From assembly GCA_030748895.1 (NCBI GenBank), contig JASMLC010000009.1:1-59093 (forward strand): 59,093 bases of DNA. The letters are read 5' to 3'. Position 1 is the stretch's first letter; each line of letters begins with the position of its first letter. This document shows, in pieces, positions 1-8,492 of this stretch. This stretch comes from Candidatus Poseidoniia archaeon. GTDB lineage: Archaea > Thermoplasmatota > Poseidoniia > MGIII > CG-Epi1. A program made the position numbers and the translations under genes. The notes below the pieces were generated by a model, which worked only from the letters and a program-made list of their open reading frames with translations, searched no databases and was not told the origin of the DNA.

Positions 1-25
1 GTGGGGCGGCGGCCGTTGAATTGGG

Positions 26-35
26 CTTAAATATC
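26..35 (+). promoter_or_regulatory. TATA box of the first gene
   Basis: An AT-rich CTTAAATATC element in GC-rich surroundings is centred about 24 bp before the ATG at 55. The spacing fits a leaderless archaeal transcript. Confidence 0.6.
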
Positions 36-54
36 GGTCGCCGCAGTCGACGGC

Positions 55-768
55 ATGGTCGGGCAGGGGACCGACAACCGCATTCGGGGCGCGACCGCCT
101 TGCTCGTCGTGCTGGCGGTCGCGCTGCTGCTACCGCTCGCAGCGGCTGACGGCCCGACGTTCAAGTTCCTCCCGCGCGAGCGCGACTACCGCGGCATTGC
201 CGTGGAAGAAGGCGTCTACCAGTATCACGCCCTGTCGGGCGGCGACGAGTACTGGGCCGAATTCACCTTCAGCATCAACGGCAGCGGCCGCGCCGACATC
301 TTCCTGCTGCGTTACGACGTCTACTGGGGTGAACTGAGGGGTGACCTCGGCAACGCCAGCGAGGAATTCCAGCCCTACCGCGAATGGCTCGACGTCTCGA
401 CGCTCGCCATCAACATCACTTTCCCCAGCGATCAGGAAATGGTACTGGTCATCGACAACGCCGATGTACCGTGGAACGACACGGTCCCGAACGGCAGCCT
501 CACCTACGACCTTTTCATCCTCGACTGGGAATTAGATTTGGCCGAACTGCTCTCCTGGATTGAGGATTTGGTGCAGCAGGGAATGCTCATCTGCGGCGGC
601 ATCTGCCTCGTGATAATCATCGCCATCGTCGCCATCGTCGTCGCCTCGCGACGCGGTCAGGGCGGCGGCGGCAGCGGGCCGCAGCTGGACATCGACGGCG
701 ACGACCGCGTCAGCGATACCGAATGGGCGGTCTACAAGTCGCGGCGCGACTCGGAAGAGCCGCGCTGA
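55..768 (+). CDS. Secreted/membrane-anchored protein with cytoplasmic EF-hand-like loop
   Basis: A 237-residue protein of unknown function. An N-terminal hydrophobic segment (about residues 12-31, ending LPLAAADG) looks like a signal peptide. It is followed by an extracellular beta-rich domain with several N-x-S/T sites and one transmembrane helix at about 178-198 followed by Arg-Arg. The C-terminal tail holds DIDGDDRVSDTE at 212-223, which matches the 12-residue EF-hand loop (D1, D3, D5, S9, E12). Predicted topology puts this loop in the cytoplasm. The ATG at 55 is supported by the TATA box at 26-35. The downstream RDD gene begins 3 bp after the stop, so the two are probably co-transcribed. 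No family was recognised for the ectodomain. Confidence 0.8.
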   Translation: MVGQGTDNRIRGATALLVVLAVALLLPLAAADGPTFKFLPRERDYRGIAVEEGVYQYHALSGGDEYWAEFTFSINGSGRADIFLLRYDVYWGELRGDLGNASEEFQPYREWLDVSTLAINITFPSDQEMVLVIDNADVPWNDTVPNGSLTYDLFILDWELDLAELLSWIEDLVQQGMLICGGICLVIIIAIVAIVVASRRGQGGGGSGPQLDIDGDDRVSDTEWAVYKSRRDSEEPR

Positions 769-771
769 CGA

Positions 772-1194
772 GTGCAATCCGCGACGTTCCTCCAGCGACT
801 GCTCGCGTTCCTGGTCGATGCGACGCTGCTACTGCTGGCGCAAGCGCTGGTACTGTTCGTGGTGCTGCTGGTTTTCGGGCTGGATATTCCCGAAGCACAC
901 TTGCTGGCGATTGCCGAGGTGGCGGGGCTGGTGCTTGACTCGGGGCTGGCATGGCAGGAAGCCAGGAGTGGCGGTACGTTCGGCAAGCGGCTCCTGAAGA
1001 TACGCGTCGTCCGGGCCGACGGCGGCAACGTGGGCTACCGTCAGGCGTTCATCCGAAACTTTGCCCGGCTGGGCTGGCAGGTCCCGACTTTCGGCCTGCT
1101 GTTCCTGCTCGCTGACACGCTCCTGCTGCTGGCCCAGCCGCGCCGGCAGCGCATCGGCGACCTGCTGGCCGAAACCAGAGTCGTGTGCGTTTAG
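772..1194 (+). CDS. RDD family membrane protein
   Basis: A 140-residue polytopic membrane protein starting at GTG. The pattern fits the RDD family: Arg at residue 9 and Asp at 16 in the first helix, a GTFGKRLLKIRVVRADG stretch between helices, and a terminal helix ending in QRIGDLLAETRVV. The family is widespread, and its role is mostly unknown, with proposed transport or ion-related functions. It follows the preceding gene by 3 bp. Its 3' end overlaps the convergent DDAH-like gene by 4 bp. Confidence 0.8.
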   Translation: MQSATFLQRLLAFLVDATLLLLAQALVLFVVLLVFGLDIPEAHLLAIAEVAGLVLDSGLAWQEARSGGTFGKRLLKIRVVRADGGNVGYRQAFIRNFARLGWQVPTFGLLFLLADTLLLLAQPRRQRIGDLLAETRVVCV

Positions 1195-1967
1195 TAGAAG
1201 ACCGAGAGACAGGTGGGCGAGCCGTCGGCGGCGCGGATTTGCGACATCTCGAGCGGGTGCAGCTGGAAGCCGCGCTTCGCGAGCAGCGCATGCGTCGCCG
1301 GATAGCCATCCGGCAGCAGCAGCTTCTCGCCGAACGCGATGACGTTGCAGCCGTAGGCCTCGGCAGCGGGGACGCGCAGGACCTCGGCGCAGCGCTCGAG
1401 CTCCCCGTCGCGCAGCGCGTGGTCGGGCACCAGTAGCAATCCTTCCCCGGGCGACGTGCAGATAGATTTCAGGTGCAGCTGGTCGTCGGGAATCGCCACT
1501 TCGTGCACCGGTAGCGGCGCGACGAAATCGCGCAGCGCCTGCGCGCCGGCGCGGGTGGTGCGGGTCGAAATCCCGACAAGGTAGCAGTCGCCGACCCGCA
1601 GCACGTCGCCGCCGTCGAGCACGGCGGGTGGCTCCATCTCGACCAGTTCCAGCGCTGCACCCAGCGCCGCGGCGACCGGCGGCTGCTCGCCGCGGCGCGA
1701 CGCCAGCCCGGAACGGGTCAGCAGCGCGCGGCCGTCATGGACCACCGCATGGTCCTCGACAAAGATGCAGTCTGGATATTCATCGTCGGCCGCCAGTTCG
1801 GTGACGGTAACGCCGAAGCCACGCAGCGCAGCGACGTACGCGGCGTGCTGCCGTCGCGCTTCCGCCACGTCGGTCGGGCCGCTGCCGAAATAGTGCGCAG
1901 TCGCCTGCTCGAAGGAGTCGGGAACCCCGCGGACGATAGCGCGCGCCATGCTTGGGGAGCGCGCCAT
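1191..1967 (-). CDS. Dimethylarginine dimethylaminohydrolase (DDAH)-like guanidine hydrolase
   Basis: A 258-residue enzyme of the amidinotransferase/arginine deiminase superfamily. Visible family landmarks are FVED at 69-72, DGGD at 118-121, the HLKS catalytic-His motif (H165), and C253 near the C-terminus in a PTCLSVFY context. DDAH releases dimethylamine from methylated arginine to give citrulline, but superfamily members act on various guanidines. Another in-frame ATG lies at 1949. The gene begins 4 bp after deoxyhypusine synthase ends, in the gyrA-dys transcription unit. This suggests a link with polyamine or guanidine chemistry (inference). The exact substrate cannot be read from sequence. 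Confidence 0.85.
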   Translation of the reverse strand: MARSPSMARAIVRGVPDSFEQATAHYFGSGPTDVAEARRQHAAYVAALRGFGVTVTELAADDEYPDCIFVEDHAVVHDGRALLTRSGLASRRGEQPPVAAALGAALELVEMEPPAVLDGGDVLRVGDCYLVGISTRTTRAGAQALRDFVAPLPVHEVAIPDDQLHLKSICTSPGEGLLLVPDHALRDGELERCAEVLRVPAAEAYGCNVIAFGEKLLLPDGYPATHALLAKRGFQLHPLEMSQIRAADGSPTCLSVFY

Positions 1968-1971
1968 GGCT

Positions 1972-2901
1972 TTAGTCTAGCGCCCCCGCCAGCAATGGCA
2001 GCAGCACTGTCGCGTCGCCCTCGACCGTGACGCGTCGCGCCTCTGGCTTCACCTTGCCCCACGAGACCGCTTCGCGGACGCGCGCGCCGGAGAGCGAGCC
2101 GTCCCACTCGGGGGCGGTGGTAATTTGCACGGCATAGTCGAGTCCGTCGCGGAACTGGTTCCACCAGATGACGTGGTGCTTCGAAATGCCGCCGCCAATC
2201 ATCAGCGCGCCCGTGGCGGGCGCGTCGTGAACGATGTCTGAAAGCGCGTGCTCGTCCGCTAGCGTGTCGGGGGTGAAGTCGCGCTGCGACTGCCAGAACT
2301 GCCACAGTTGCGAACCGACCGCACCATCGCTGAAGCCGGGGACGAAGACCGGCACGCCGCGTGCCGCGCAGGCGGCCAGAAGCGACTCGCCCCCCCTCTC
2401 TTCCTGCGCCAGCCGCTCGCCCATTTCACGCCAGATTTCCCATGGTGTCCACCGTTTCTGTTTTTTATACAGGTCGTCGAGAAATGGTTGCATCCATTTC
2501 TCGATGGGAATTCCGTAAGAATCGTCAGGCACCAGCACGTTCCCGAGCCGGTTGACGCCGCGCTCACGGAGCGCGGCGTCGTCCAGCGCGAAATCGCCGT
2601 GGTAGTAGTCGGCGCGCGTGCGCGCGATGTCGTGGTCGAGCGTCCCGCAGGTGGTCACGACTACGTCTGCGAAGCCGTCGGCGACCAGCTGCCGCAGCAC
2701 GCCGCGCGTCCCGGTCGCCATGATGTCGGCCGGGAAGCTCAGGAAGACGGTGCAATCGGCGTCGTGCATGCGGCGCATGATGCCGGCGGCAGTCGCCAGC
2801 TTGGCGGCGGTGAAGCCGCCTGTCGCGCCGAACCGCTCGAGCAGCTCCGCCAGCGTCGTTTCGGGGCTAGCGGTAAAGTCGCGGATCGGTTTTTCAGGCA
2901 T
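1972..2901 (-). CDS. dys: Deoxyhypusine synthase
   Basis: A 309-residue NAD-dependent enzyme that transfers the aminobutyl group of spermidine to a lysine of translation factor aIF5A. Recognisable blocks are [32 protein letters not shown] and [13 protein letters not shown]. The catalytic lysine is expected in AVSWGK (K283). The length matches archaeal homologues. Its ATG overlaps the gyrA stop by 8 bp, so translation is probably coupled. In haloarchaea a DHS homologue has been linked to agmatine rather than spermidine as donor. The guanidine hydrolase directly downstream makes that worth testing here. Confidence 0.93.
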   Translation of the reverse strand: MPEKPIRDFTASPETTLAELLERFGATGGFTAAKLATAAGIMRRMHDADCTVFLSFPADIMATGTRGVLRQLVADGFADVVVTTCGTLDHDIARTRADYYHGDFALDDAALRERGVNRLGNVLVPDDSYGIPIEKWMQPFLDDLYKKQKRWTPWEIWREMGERLAQEERGGESLLAACAARGVPVFVPGFSDGAVGSQLWQFWQSQRDFTPDTLADEHALSDIVHDAPATGALMIGGGISKHHVIWWNQFRDGLDYAVQITTAPEWDGSLSGARVREAVSWGKVKPEARRVTVEGDATVLLPLLAGALD

Positions 2902-5491
2902 CGATAATCAGCCCGCAGGTGCCGCAAATCAGCTTGTCGCCGTCCGGTTTCAGGCGGCCCGAGCGGCACTCGGGGCAGAGCCCGGACGGCACCTGCTCGT
3001 CCGCGGCGGCCGACTCCTCGTCGTCGCTCTCGACTTCGGTGTGCAGTGCCACCGCGACTACCTTTTCGCCCTTCTCGAGCGACATAACCTTGACGCCGCG
3101 GCCGATACGCTTGATTTCACGGATTGTCTCTATCTCGGTGCGGATGACCTTGCCGCTGCTGGTGGTTGCGAGCAGTTGTTGCGCGTCCCCTACTGGCAGG
3201 CAGGCGATGACATCCCCGCTCTTCGCGTCTGGCTTCAGGTTCAGGACGCCGCGTGCGCCGCGCTTCGTGAGCCGGTAGTTGGCGACGCTGGCGCGCTTGC
3301 CGTAGCCGAGTTCGGTAATTGTCAGGAGTGTTCCTTCATCGTCGACCAGCGCCATGCTGATGACCGAATCGCCCTCCTTGAGCCGGATGCCGATGACCCC
3401 CTGCCCTCCGCGGCCAACGACGCGGATTTCGCCTTCGCTGGCGCGGTTTGCCATCCCGTTGCGGGTGGCGAACATCACCTGGCTTGAGCCATCCGAGATG
3501 GCGACGTCAATCAGCTCGTCGCCCTCCTTGAGCGTGATGGCGCGGAAGCCCTGGTCGACCTTCCAGCCGCGCGCGATGCGCTGCGTGAATTCCTCGAGTC
3601 GCGTGCGCTTGACGATGCCGTTACGCGTCGCCAGCACCAGGTAGTGGCCTTCGGCCTCCAGATTGGCGACCGGCAGCATCCGCAGCACCTTCTCGTTCGA
3701 TTCGTGCCGCTTCTCGTCCAGCTTCTCGAGCAGCTGTACCAGCGGAGTGCCCTTGGCGTAGCGCGAGACGTCGGGAACCTGCCACGCCTTCAGGAAGTAC
3801 ATCGAGCCGTCGCTGGTGAAGAACAGGACATGGTCGTGCGAGCCGAGCGAGTAGATTTCGACCGGCGTGTCACCCTCCTTGGCCTTGATGCCGATGCGCC
3901 CCTTGCCGCCACGCCGCTGCGCGCGGTACTCGTCCAGCTCGACGCGCTTGATGTAGCCCTCCTGCGTTCGCATTACGACTACCTGCGAGCGCGGTATCAA
4001 ATCTTCAGTATCGATGTTGCCTTCCCAGTCGGAAATCTCGGTGCGCCGCTCGTCGCCGTATTTCTCCTTCAGCTCGAGCAGTTCGCCGCGGATGATTTCG
4101 CTCACCCGTTCGGTCCGCGCCAGCACGTCCTGCAGGTCGGTGATGGTCGCCTTGAGCTCCGCCAGTTCGTTGCGCCGGGCGTCGGCGTCCTGCCGCGAAA
4201 GCTGGTAGAGCCGCATCTCGGCAATCGCCTTCGCCTGCGGCTCGCTCAGGTTGAACTGCGTTTGCAGCCCCGCGACGACCGCGTCGCGCCCGTCAGCCTT
4301 GCGGATGAAATCGATAATCGCGTCGAGCTGCGAAATCGCGAGCAGCAGCCCCTCGACGATATGCGCCCGTTCCTGCGCTTTCCTGAGTCGGAAGCGGCTG
4401 CGCCGCTCGACCACTTCGCGCCGGTGCTCAAGGTAGACTGCGAGTAGCTGCGGCAGCGCCAGCCGCACCGGCTGCCCTTTCACCAGCGCTACGGCGTTTA
4501 CGGCGAAGCTGCTCTCGAGCGCCGAGTGCTTGAAAAGCAGGTTCTCGACGATTTGCGGCGACGCATCCTGCTTCAGCTCGACCACGACGCGCATCCCGCG
4601 CCGGTCCGACTCGTCGCGCAGGTCGCGGATGCCGGCGACCTTCTTGTCGCGCACCAGCTTCGAGATTTCCTCGAGTAGCCGGTTCTTCTGTAGTCCGTAG
4701 GGAATTTCGCTGATAATCAGTCGCTGCTGCTTGCCCGCCTCTTCGTGGGCTACGCGACCGCGCAGCTTGATTTGCCCTTGCCCCTTCGAGAAAGCGTTGT
4801 AGATGCCCTGCCGCCCCATGATGGTTCCGCCGGTTGGGAAATCCGGTCCCGGTAGCACCTCCATGATGCGCGCCAGCGATACTCCGGGGTCGGCCAGTTG
4901 CAGTAGCAATGCCTCCACGACCTCCGCAAGGTTGTGCGGCGGCATGTTGGTCGCCATCCCGACCGCGATGCCGGCCGAGCCATTGACCAGCAGCCCCGGC
5001 AGGACTCCCGGCAGCACGGACGGCTCCTGTAGCGAACCGTCGTAGTTGTTGACAAAGTCGACCGTATCCTCGTCAATATCGCGCAATACGGTTTCCGCGA
5101 TGGGCGCCAGCCGCGACTCGGTGTAGCGCATCGCTGCGGCGCGGTCGCCGTCGACCGAGCCGAAATTACCCTGCCCGTCAACCAGCGGGTAGCGCAACGA
5201 GAAATCCTGCGCCATGCGCACCATTGTGTCGTAGATGGCCTGGTCGCCGTGGGGATGGTATTTCCCCATCGTGTCGCCGACGATGCGCGCTGATTTCTTG
5301 TAGGGCGAGCGTGGCCCCGAGCCCATTTCGCGCATTGCGAAGAGCACCCGCCGGTGGACCGGCTTCAGCCCGTCCCGTGCATCGGGCAGGGCGCGGCCAA
5401 CGATGACCGACATGGCGTATTCAAGGTACGACTTGCGCATCTCGGTCTCGATATTGCACTCCAGCACTGTACCGCTTTCAGTCTCTGCCAA
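2894..5491 (-). CDS. gyrA: DNA gyrase subunit A with C-terminal zinc ribbon
   Basis: An 865-residue subunit carrying the DNA-cleaving and wrapping activities of gyrase. The winged-helix domain holds the catalytic tyrosine ([10 protein letters not shown]123), and residues 79-88 are [10 protein letters not shown]. The coiled-coil gate follows. The C-terminal pinwheel carries a GyrA box (QRRGGKG). After an acidic linker, the last ~28 residues form C-x2-C-x13-C-x2-C (C839, C842, C856, C859), a zinc ribbon absent from standard GyrA. Q84 replaces the serine at the E. coli S83 position. The apparent start is TTG, and a GTG nine codons in is possible. gyrB is not adjacent. The gene heads a unit with dys and the DDAH-like gene. 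Confidence 0.95.
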   Translation of the reverse strand: MAETESGTVLECNIETEMRKSYLEYAMSVIVGRALPDARDGLKPVHRRVLFAMREMGSGPRSPYKKSARIVGDTMGKYHPHGDQAIYDTMVRMAQDFSLRYPLVDGQGNFGSVDGDRAAAMRYTESRLAPIAETVLRDIDEDTVDFVNNYDGSLQEPSVLPGVLPGLLVNGSAGIAVGMATNMPPHNLAEVVEALLLQLADPGVSLARIMEVLPGPDFPTGGTIMGRQGIYNAFSKGQGQIKLRGRVAHEEAGKQQRLIISEIPYGLQKNRLLEEISKLVRDKKVAGIRDLRDESDRRGMRVVVELKQDASPQIVENLLFKHSALESSFAVNAVALVKGQPVRLALPQLLAVYLEHRREVVERRSRFRLRKAQERAHIVEGLLLAISQLDAIIDFIRKADGRDAVVAGLQTQFNLSEPQAKAIAEMRLYQLSRQDADARRNELAELKATITDLQDVLARTERVSEIIRGELLELKEKYGDERRTEISDWEGNIDTEDLIPRSQVVVMRTQEGYIKRVELDEYRAQRRGGKGRIGIKAKEGDTPVEIYSLGSHDHVLFFTSDGSMYFLKAWQVPDVSRYAKGTPLVQLLEKLDEKRHESNEKVLRMLPVANLEAEGHYLVLATRNGIVKRTRLEEFTQRIARGWKVDQGFRAITLKEGDELIDVAISDGSSQVMFATRNGMANRASEGEIRVVGRGGQGVIGIRLKEGDSVISMALVDDEGTLLTITELGYGKRASVANYRLTKRGARGVLNLKPDAKSGDVIACLPVGDAQQLLATTSSGKVIRTEIETIREIKRIGRGVKVMSLEKGEKVVAVALHTEVESDDEESAAADEQVPSGLCPECRSGRLKPDGDKLICGTCGLIIDA

Positions 5492-5548
5492 AATAGCCTC
5501 TCCCGACGATGCCGGGGGGCCAGCGCAGGCCGGTTAAAAGGGGGACGG

Positions 5549-5573
5549 GCGGGCAGTGCTCCGCACTGCCCGC
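5549..5573. terminator. Perfect 11-bp inverted repeat between two minus-strand genes
   Basis: GCGGGCAGTGC and GCACTGCCCGC flank a 3-nt loop. It lies after the stop of the secreted-protein gene (5618) and before gyrA (5491). It could terminate the former or act on the gyrA promoter. No T-run follows, so the terminator assignment is tentative. Confidence 0.4.
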
Positions 5574-5617
5574 GCGCGTGCGAGCGAGGCCGTCCGGGAT
5601 TTCGCCCTGAAAACGCT

Positions 5618-6127
5618 TCAGCCGGCGGCCGCAGCGCCTTCGTAGAGCACGGTGATGAACAGGTCGTAGCTGTTGGGTGCCGAGCCGAAGTTCGTCACCT
5701 CTGCCGTATAATCGCCGGTGCCGCAGGCGGCGAAGTCGCGGAAGGTCATGGTCACCTTCTCCTCGTCGCCCGGGTTGCCCGATGAGCCGCACTCCTGCCC
5801 TTCGGTGCCGTAAATCGCCAGGTCCAGGTCGCCCGTACCGTCGCCCTTAAGCTCGATGATTGCGCCGGTTGCGTACTGCTCGACGGGGAAGTCGTGGTTG
5901 TTGGTTGTCGCCGGCCCGCGATAAATGCCCCCGCCGGGAGCGTAGACGGTATCGGTGATGTGGTCCTCGAAGGGCGGCAGCACCGGCCAGCCGGCGAGTT
6001 CGCCGGCGTCGGGGACGTCGCCGGTCGGGCCGCCGTAGCTCAATTCGCCGTAGCCCATGCCGGTCAGCGTCAGCACCGCCACGCCCAGCGCTACGCGCTG
6101 CATCAGCCGGTCGAGCTCCGACGCCAT
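5618..6127 (-). CDS. Small secreted protein, unknown function
   Basis: A 169-residue protein with an N-terminal hydrophobic stretch (about residues 9-26) consistent with a signal peptide or anchor. A beta-rich domain follows: an aspartate-rich segment (GDGTGDLDLAIYGTEG), two cysteines, and a C-terminal DLFITVLYEG strand. The pattern recalls pre-peptidase C-terminal or jelly-roll modules of secreted archaeal proteins, but no family can be assigned. The gene stands alone between aIF6 and gyrA. A dyad follows its stop. Confidence 0.75.
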   Translation of the reverse strand: MASELDRLMQRVALGVAVLTLTGMGYGELSYGGPTGDVPDAGELAGWPVLPPFEDHITDTVYAPGGGIYRGPATTNNHDFPVEQYATGAIIELKGDGTGDLDLAIYGTEGQECGSSGNPGDEEKVTMTFRDFAACGTGDYTAEVTNFGSAPNSYDLFITVLYEGAAAAG

Positions 6128-6160
6128 CGGTGCGCGAATGCTCTCTGCATTATAAGTGTA

Positions 6161-6838
6161 TCAGAAGAGTTGTAGCGCTTCTTCGAGTCGTCCCATCTCG
6201 ATACCGGTGCTGGCGCGGCCGCAGACCGCCCCCGTCGCGGTGGCCACGACCCCGGCCCCGATGAGCGGCATCCCGAAGTTGGCGGTGCACTCCATGATTT
6301 CCACGCCGAGCCGCTGGCCGAGCGCCTGCCGCTCCTCGTCGGGGATTTCGGGATGGCAGACGCCGCCGTGCGGTGTAACACAGGCGAGCATCCCAACGTT
6401 CTCCATTTCGCCCAGCGTTTGCGGCCGCAGCTCGACCCCCAGCACCGCCCCGGCCGCTTCGCGTGCCGCCGGCGAGAGCCGCGGGCTGCAGACGCCGCCG
6501 GAGTTGCTGACAAGCAAGTTATTGCCGGCGGCGTTGGCGCGCTCCTCAAGCACACCGAATTTCAGTCCGTGCCTTTCAGCGGCGGCCGCGAGCGCATTGC
6601 GCTCGCGATCGGTCGCTAGGTTGGAGACCAGTAGCCCCTGCGAGTTCAGGGTTACGAGCGTCCCGAGCACGCGGCTACCGCCAACGGTCGCCTCGATGAC
6701 CGGCGCGCCCAGCGCTTCCGAGATGGCTTCGCGGTCGTCGGCCGGGATGCCGGGCGGCAGTAGTGCCAGCGCATCAGAGACGGCGCAGAATACGCCGACG
6801 TAGGGGGAATTGAAAAGGTCCTGCCGTAGGAGCGTCAT
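6161..6838 (-). CDS. eif6: Translation initiation factor aIF6 (ribosome anti-association factor)
   Basis: A 225-residue homologue of eIF6, which binds the large ribosomal subunit and blocks premature 30S joining. The fivefold pseudo-symmetric repeats are visible as recurring segments such as GTLVTLNSQGLLVS, LLVSNSGGVCSP, MLACVTPHGGVCHP and GAVCGRAS. The length is standard. The ATG directly follows the L31e stop (TAGATG). This is the last gene of the S19e-PDCD5-L39e-L31e-aIF6 operon, and eIF6 beside L31e/L39e is a common archaeal arrangement. Confidence 0.95.
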   Translation of the reverse strand: MTLLRQDLFNSPYVGVFCAVSDALALLPPGIPADDREAISEALGAPVIEATVGGSRVLGTLVTLNSQGLLVSNLATDRERNALAAAAERHGLKFGVLEERANAAGNNLLVSNSGGVCSPRLSPAAREAAGAVLGVELRPQTLGEMENVGMLACVTPHGGVCHPEIPDEERQALGQRLGVEIMECTANFGMPLIGAGVVATATGAVCGRASTGIEMGRLEEALQLF

Positions 6839-7165
6839 CTACTCGGCGAGATGCACGACGACGCTGCCGTCCTCGAACTTCAGCGCCCGTACCCGGATGC
6901 GTGACGGCGGCTTCTCGATACCGCGCGCCCAGATAGCCTCGTTGACCGGCGGGTCGATGAAGAGCGCCCGGTCCTCGGACTTGCCCTTGCGAGCTTCGGC
7001 GGCGGTGCGCACCGCGACGCCATCGCGCTCGGGCTTCATGTGCCGTACCAGAAAATCCTCGACTATACGCATCGCCACCGGCGCGCGGCGCGTGCGCGGC
7101 ACGCGGTAGAGCTTGCGCAGCGGAATGGTGTAGATGCGCTCCAGCTGCAGCTCGTCGTCGGCCAT
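6839..7165 (-). CDS. rpl31e: 50S ribosomal protein L31e
   Basis: A 108-residue protein of the large subunit near the exit tunnel. The start is placed at [16 protein letters not shown], because a longer open frame would begin inside L39e. Typical L31e features are a basic RxxRAPVAMRIVEDFLVRHM helix, an IDPPVNEAIWARG block and a C-terminal VVHLAE. Its ATG overlaps the L39e stop (TAATG), so translation is likely coupled. Confidence 0.95.
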   Translation of the reverse strand: MADDELQLERIYTIPLRKLYRVPRTRRAPVAMRIVEDFLVRHMKPERDGVAVRTAAEARKGKSEDRALFIDPPVNEAIWARGIEKPPSRIRVRALKFEDGSVVVHLAE

Positions 7166-7320
7166 TAGCGGTGGAGTCTCCCACGGCGCCAGAAGTGCCG
7201 CTTGGGATGCGAAGTGAAGCGGCGGTTGGTGCGCTGCATCACCCATGCGGGAACGCGTCGGTTGCGCTTCACCAGCTTGTTGAGCCGCAGCTTCTTTGCG
7301 TAGGGCTTGCGACTAGACAT
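7165..7320 (-). CDS. rpl39e: 50S ribosomal protein L39e
   Basis: A 51-residue highly basic protein lining the exit tunnel. The sequence ([19 protein letters not shown], then [14 protein letters not shown]) is diagnostic of L39e at its usual length of about 51 residues. The start is set at ATG 7320, not at an upstream in-frame start within PDCD5. The gene overlaps PDCD5 by 8 bp and L31e by 1 bp. Confidence 0.96.
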   Translation of the reverse strand: MSSRKPYAKKLRLNKLVKRNRRVPAWVMQRTNRRFTSHPKRHFWRRGRLHR

Positions 7321-7654
7321 CGCGATACCCCCGGATTTCGACCGTCGTCTCGCGCTTGCGCGAAAACTGCGCCAGCATCTGCTGTAGTGTAGCGTCATCA
7401 ATTGGTCCCGTCAGCTTCCCCTCGCTCGCCAGCTCCAGCAGCTGCTGCTCGACGGCGGCGGCGGTCCCGGGGCGGGCGACGCGCACCTGCGCCAGCCGCT
7501 CCTTCGCCTCGGCGCTCATCAGCTGTCGCAGTGCGCCCTGAACCTGTGCTTTGTGGGTGAGCTGCTCCTGCTCCCGCGCCAGTTGCTGTTCAGCCTGCGC
7601 CTGCATTTCCTGCAGCCGTCGCTGTCGCAGCTCCTCGAGTTCGCGGTCCTCCAT
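7313..7654 (-). CDS. PDCD5-like DNA-binding protein
   Basis: A 113-residue homologue of eukaryotic PDCD5/archaeal DUF122. It has a charged, Gln-rich N-terminal helix ([18 protein letters not shown]), the helical core [17 protein letters not shown], and the conserved C-terminal [10 protein letters not shown]. In archaea this small protein sits in translation operons, and its exact role (nucleic-acid binding, chaperonin contact) is unsettled. Its ATG overlaps the S19e stop (ATGA), as expected for a coupled operon. Confidence 0.92.
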   Translation of the reverse strand: MEDRELEELRQRRLQEMQAQAEQQLAREQEQLTHKAQVQGALRQLMSAEAKERLAQVRVARPGTAAAVEQQLLELASEGKLTGPIDDATLQQMLAQFSRKRETTVEIRGYRDV

Positions 7655-8103
7655 CAGTAGCGCTCCAGCCGCTCGAAGGCGGCGTTAACCTCGGGGCGCA
7701 GCGCGTGTGCGGTGTTGTCAAGCAGCGACTGTCCGCGGGGCGCAACCCGGCGTCCCTTCGACGAGCGCTCGACCAGCTCCGCCGTCTCCAGCTGCTGCAT
7801 CATCAGTCGCAGGACCTTGCGGCTGCCGGGGTGCGAGCGGTTGGGCTTGCTCCCGCGGTCAACTGGTCCCGAGTAGAGCCGCGCCAGCCGCTCGGTTCCG
7901 AGCGGGCCGCGCAAGTAGAGCTTGCGCAATACCGACGCCGCACGGTGATGCCACCAGTCCGGCTGCTCGGGCGCCTTCTCGCGGTGCGCCGCGGTCTTGG
8001 CGAAGGGCGCCCATTCGGGCGGCTGCAACGCCTTCTCGCCTTTCAGCGCCTGCGCCAGCTTGCTGACCAGCTTCTGTCCGGGGACGTCGTTGACGGTAGT
8101 CAT
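7654..8103 (-). CDS. rps19e: 30S ribosomal protein S19e
   Basis: A 149-residue small-subunit protein and first gene of the operon. The diagnostic region is WWHHRAASVLRKLYLRGPLG followed by RLARLYSG and a basic RGSKPNRSHPGSRKVLR stretch. The winged-helix C-terminus ends QSLLDNTAHAL. A TATA box at 8130-8138 lies about 30 bp upstream, giving a leader of only a few nucleotides. Confidence 0.95.
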   Translation of the reverse strand: MTTVNDVPGQKLVSKLAQALKGEKALQPPEWAPFAKTAAHREKAPEQPDWWHHRAASVLRKLYLRGPLGTERLARLYSGPVDRGSKPNRSHPGSRKVLRLMMQQLETAELVERSSKGRRVAPRGQSLLDNTAHALRPEVNAAFERLERY

Positions 8104-8129
8104 CGGGAAGTGGGCGGCACCCAGCCTCC

Positions 8130-8138
8130 ATTATAAGC
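8130..8138 (-). promoter_or_regulatory. TATA box of the S19e operon
   Basis: Read on the minus strand as GCTTATAATGG, centred about 30 bp before the S19e ATG. It is the only clear promoter for the five-gene operon. Confidence 0.65.
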
Positions 8139-8147
8139 CTTTTCAGA

Positions 8148-8164
8148 CGAGAGCGTAGCTCTCG
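8148..8164. terminator. 7-bp perfect hairpin after the small membrane-protein gene
   Basis: CGAGAGC and GCTCTCG around GTA, lying between the stop at 8186 and the S19e TATA box. Its position suggests transcript-end formation for the upstream minus-strand gene. No T-run is present. Confidence 0.35.
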
Positions 8165-8185
8165 CAAACTTCGCCCGCCGAGCGC

Positions 8186-8461
8186 CTAGTCGGCGAAGAC
8201 GTTCCAGCGGTTGAACAGGACGATGGCCAGCACGAAGGCGATAATCAGCAGTGTAATCAGCCCCAGCCCGATCGCCTGCGGCAGGTGCGGGAAGATGAAG
8301 AGCACGAAGAATCCCACAATCGCAGTCCACCCCAGCAGGTAAGCGAGATAGGCGTGCGGCGCCAGTTCGGGGTCGCGCGCCGCCTTGCCGGTCATGAACT
8401 TGCCGAGCGCACTGATGGTGCGCATGACCGACTGCTGCAGCTCCGTCGCGTCCGGACTCAT
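8186..8461 (-). CDS. Small two-helix membrane protein
   Basis: A 91-residue protein of unknown function. A soluble N-terminal part (to about residue 36) precedes two hydrophobic helices, about residues 38-58 (YLAYLLGWTAIVGFFVLFIF) and 64-84 (IGLGLITLLIIAFVLAIVLF). The tail is NRWNVFAD. It lies 31 bp downstream of a larger membrane protein on the same strand and is probably co-transcribed with it. Confidence 0.7.
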   Translation of the reverse strand: MSPDATELQQSVMRTISALGKFMTGKAARDPELAPHAYLAYLLGWTAIVGFFVLFIFPHLPQAIGLGLITLLIIAFVLAIVLFNRWNVFAD

Positions 8462-8492
8462 GCGCCACCGATGCGCGCCGCGCTAATAACGC

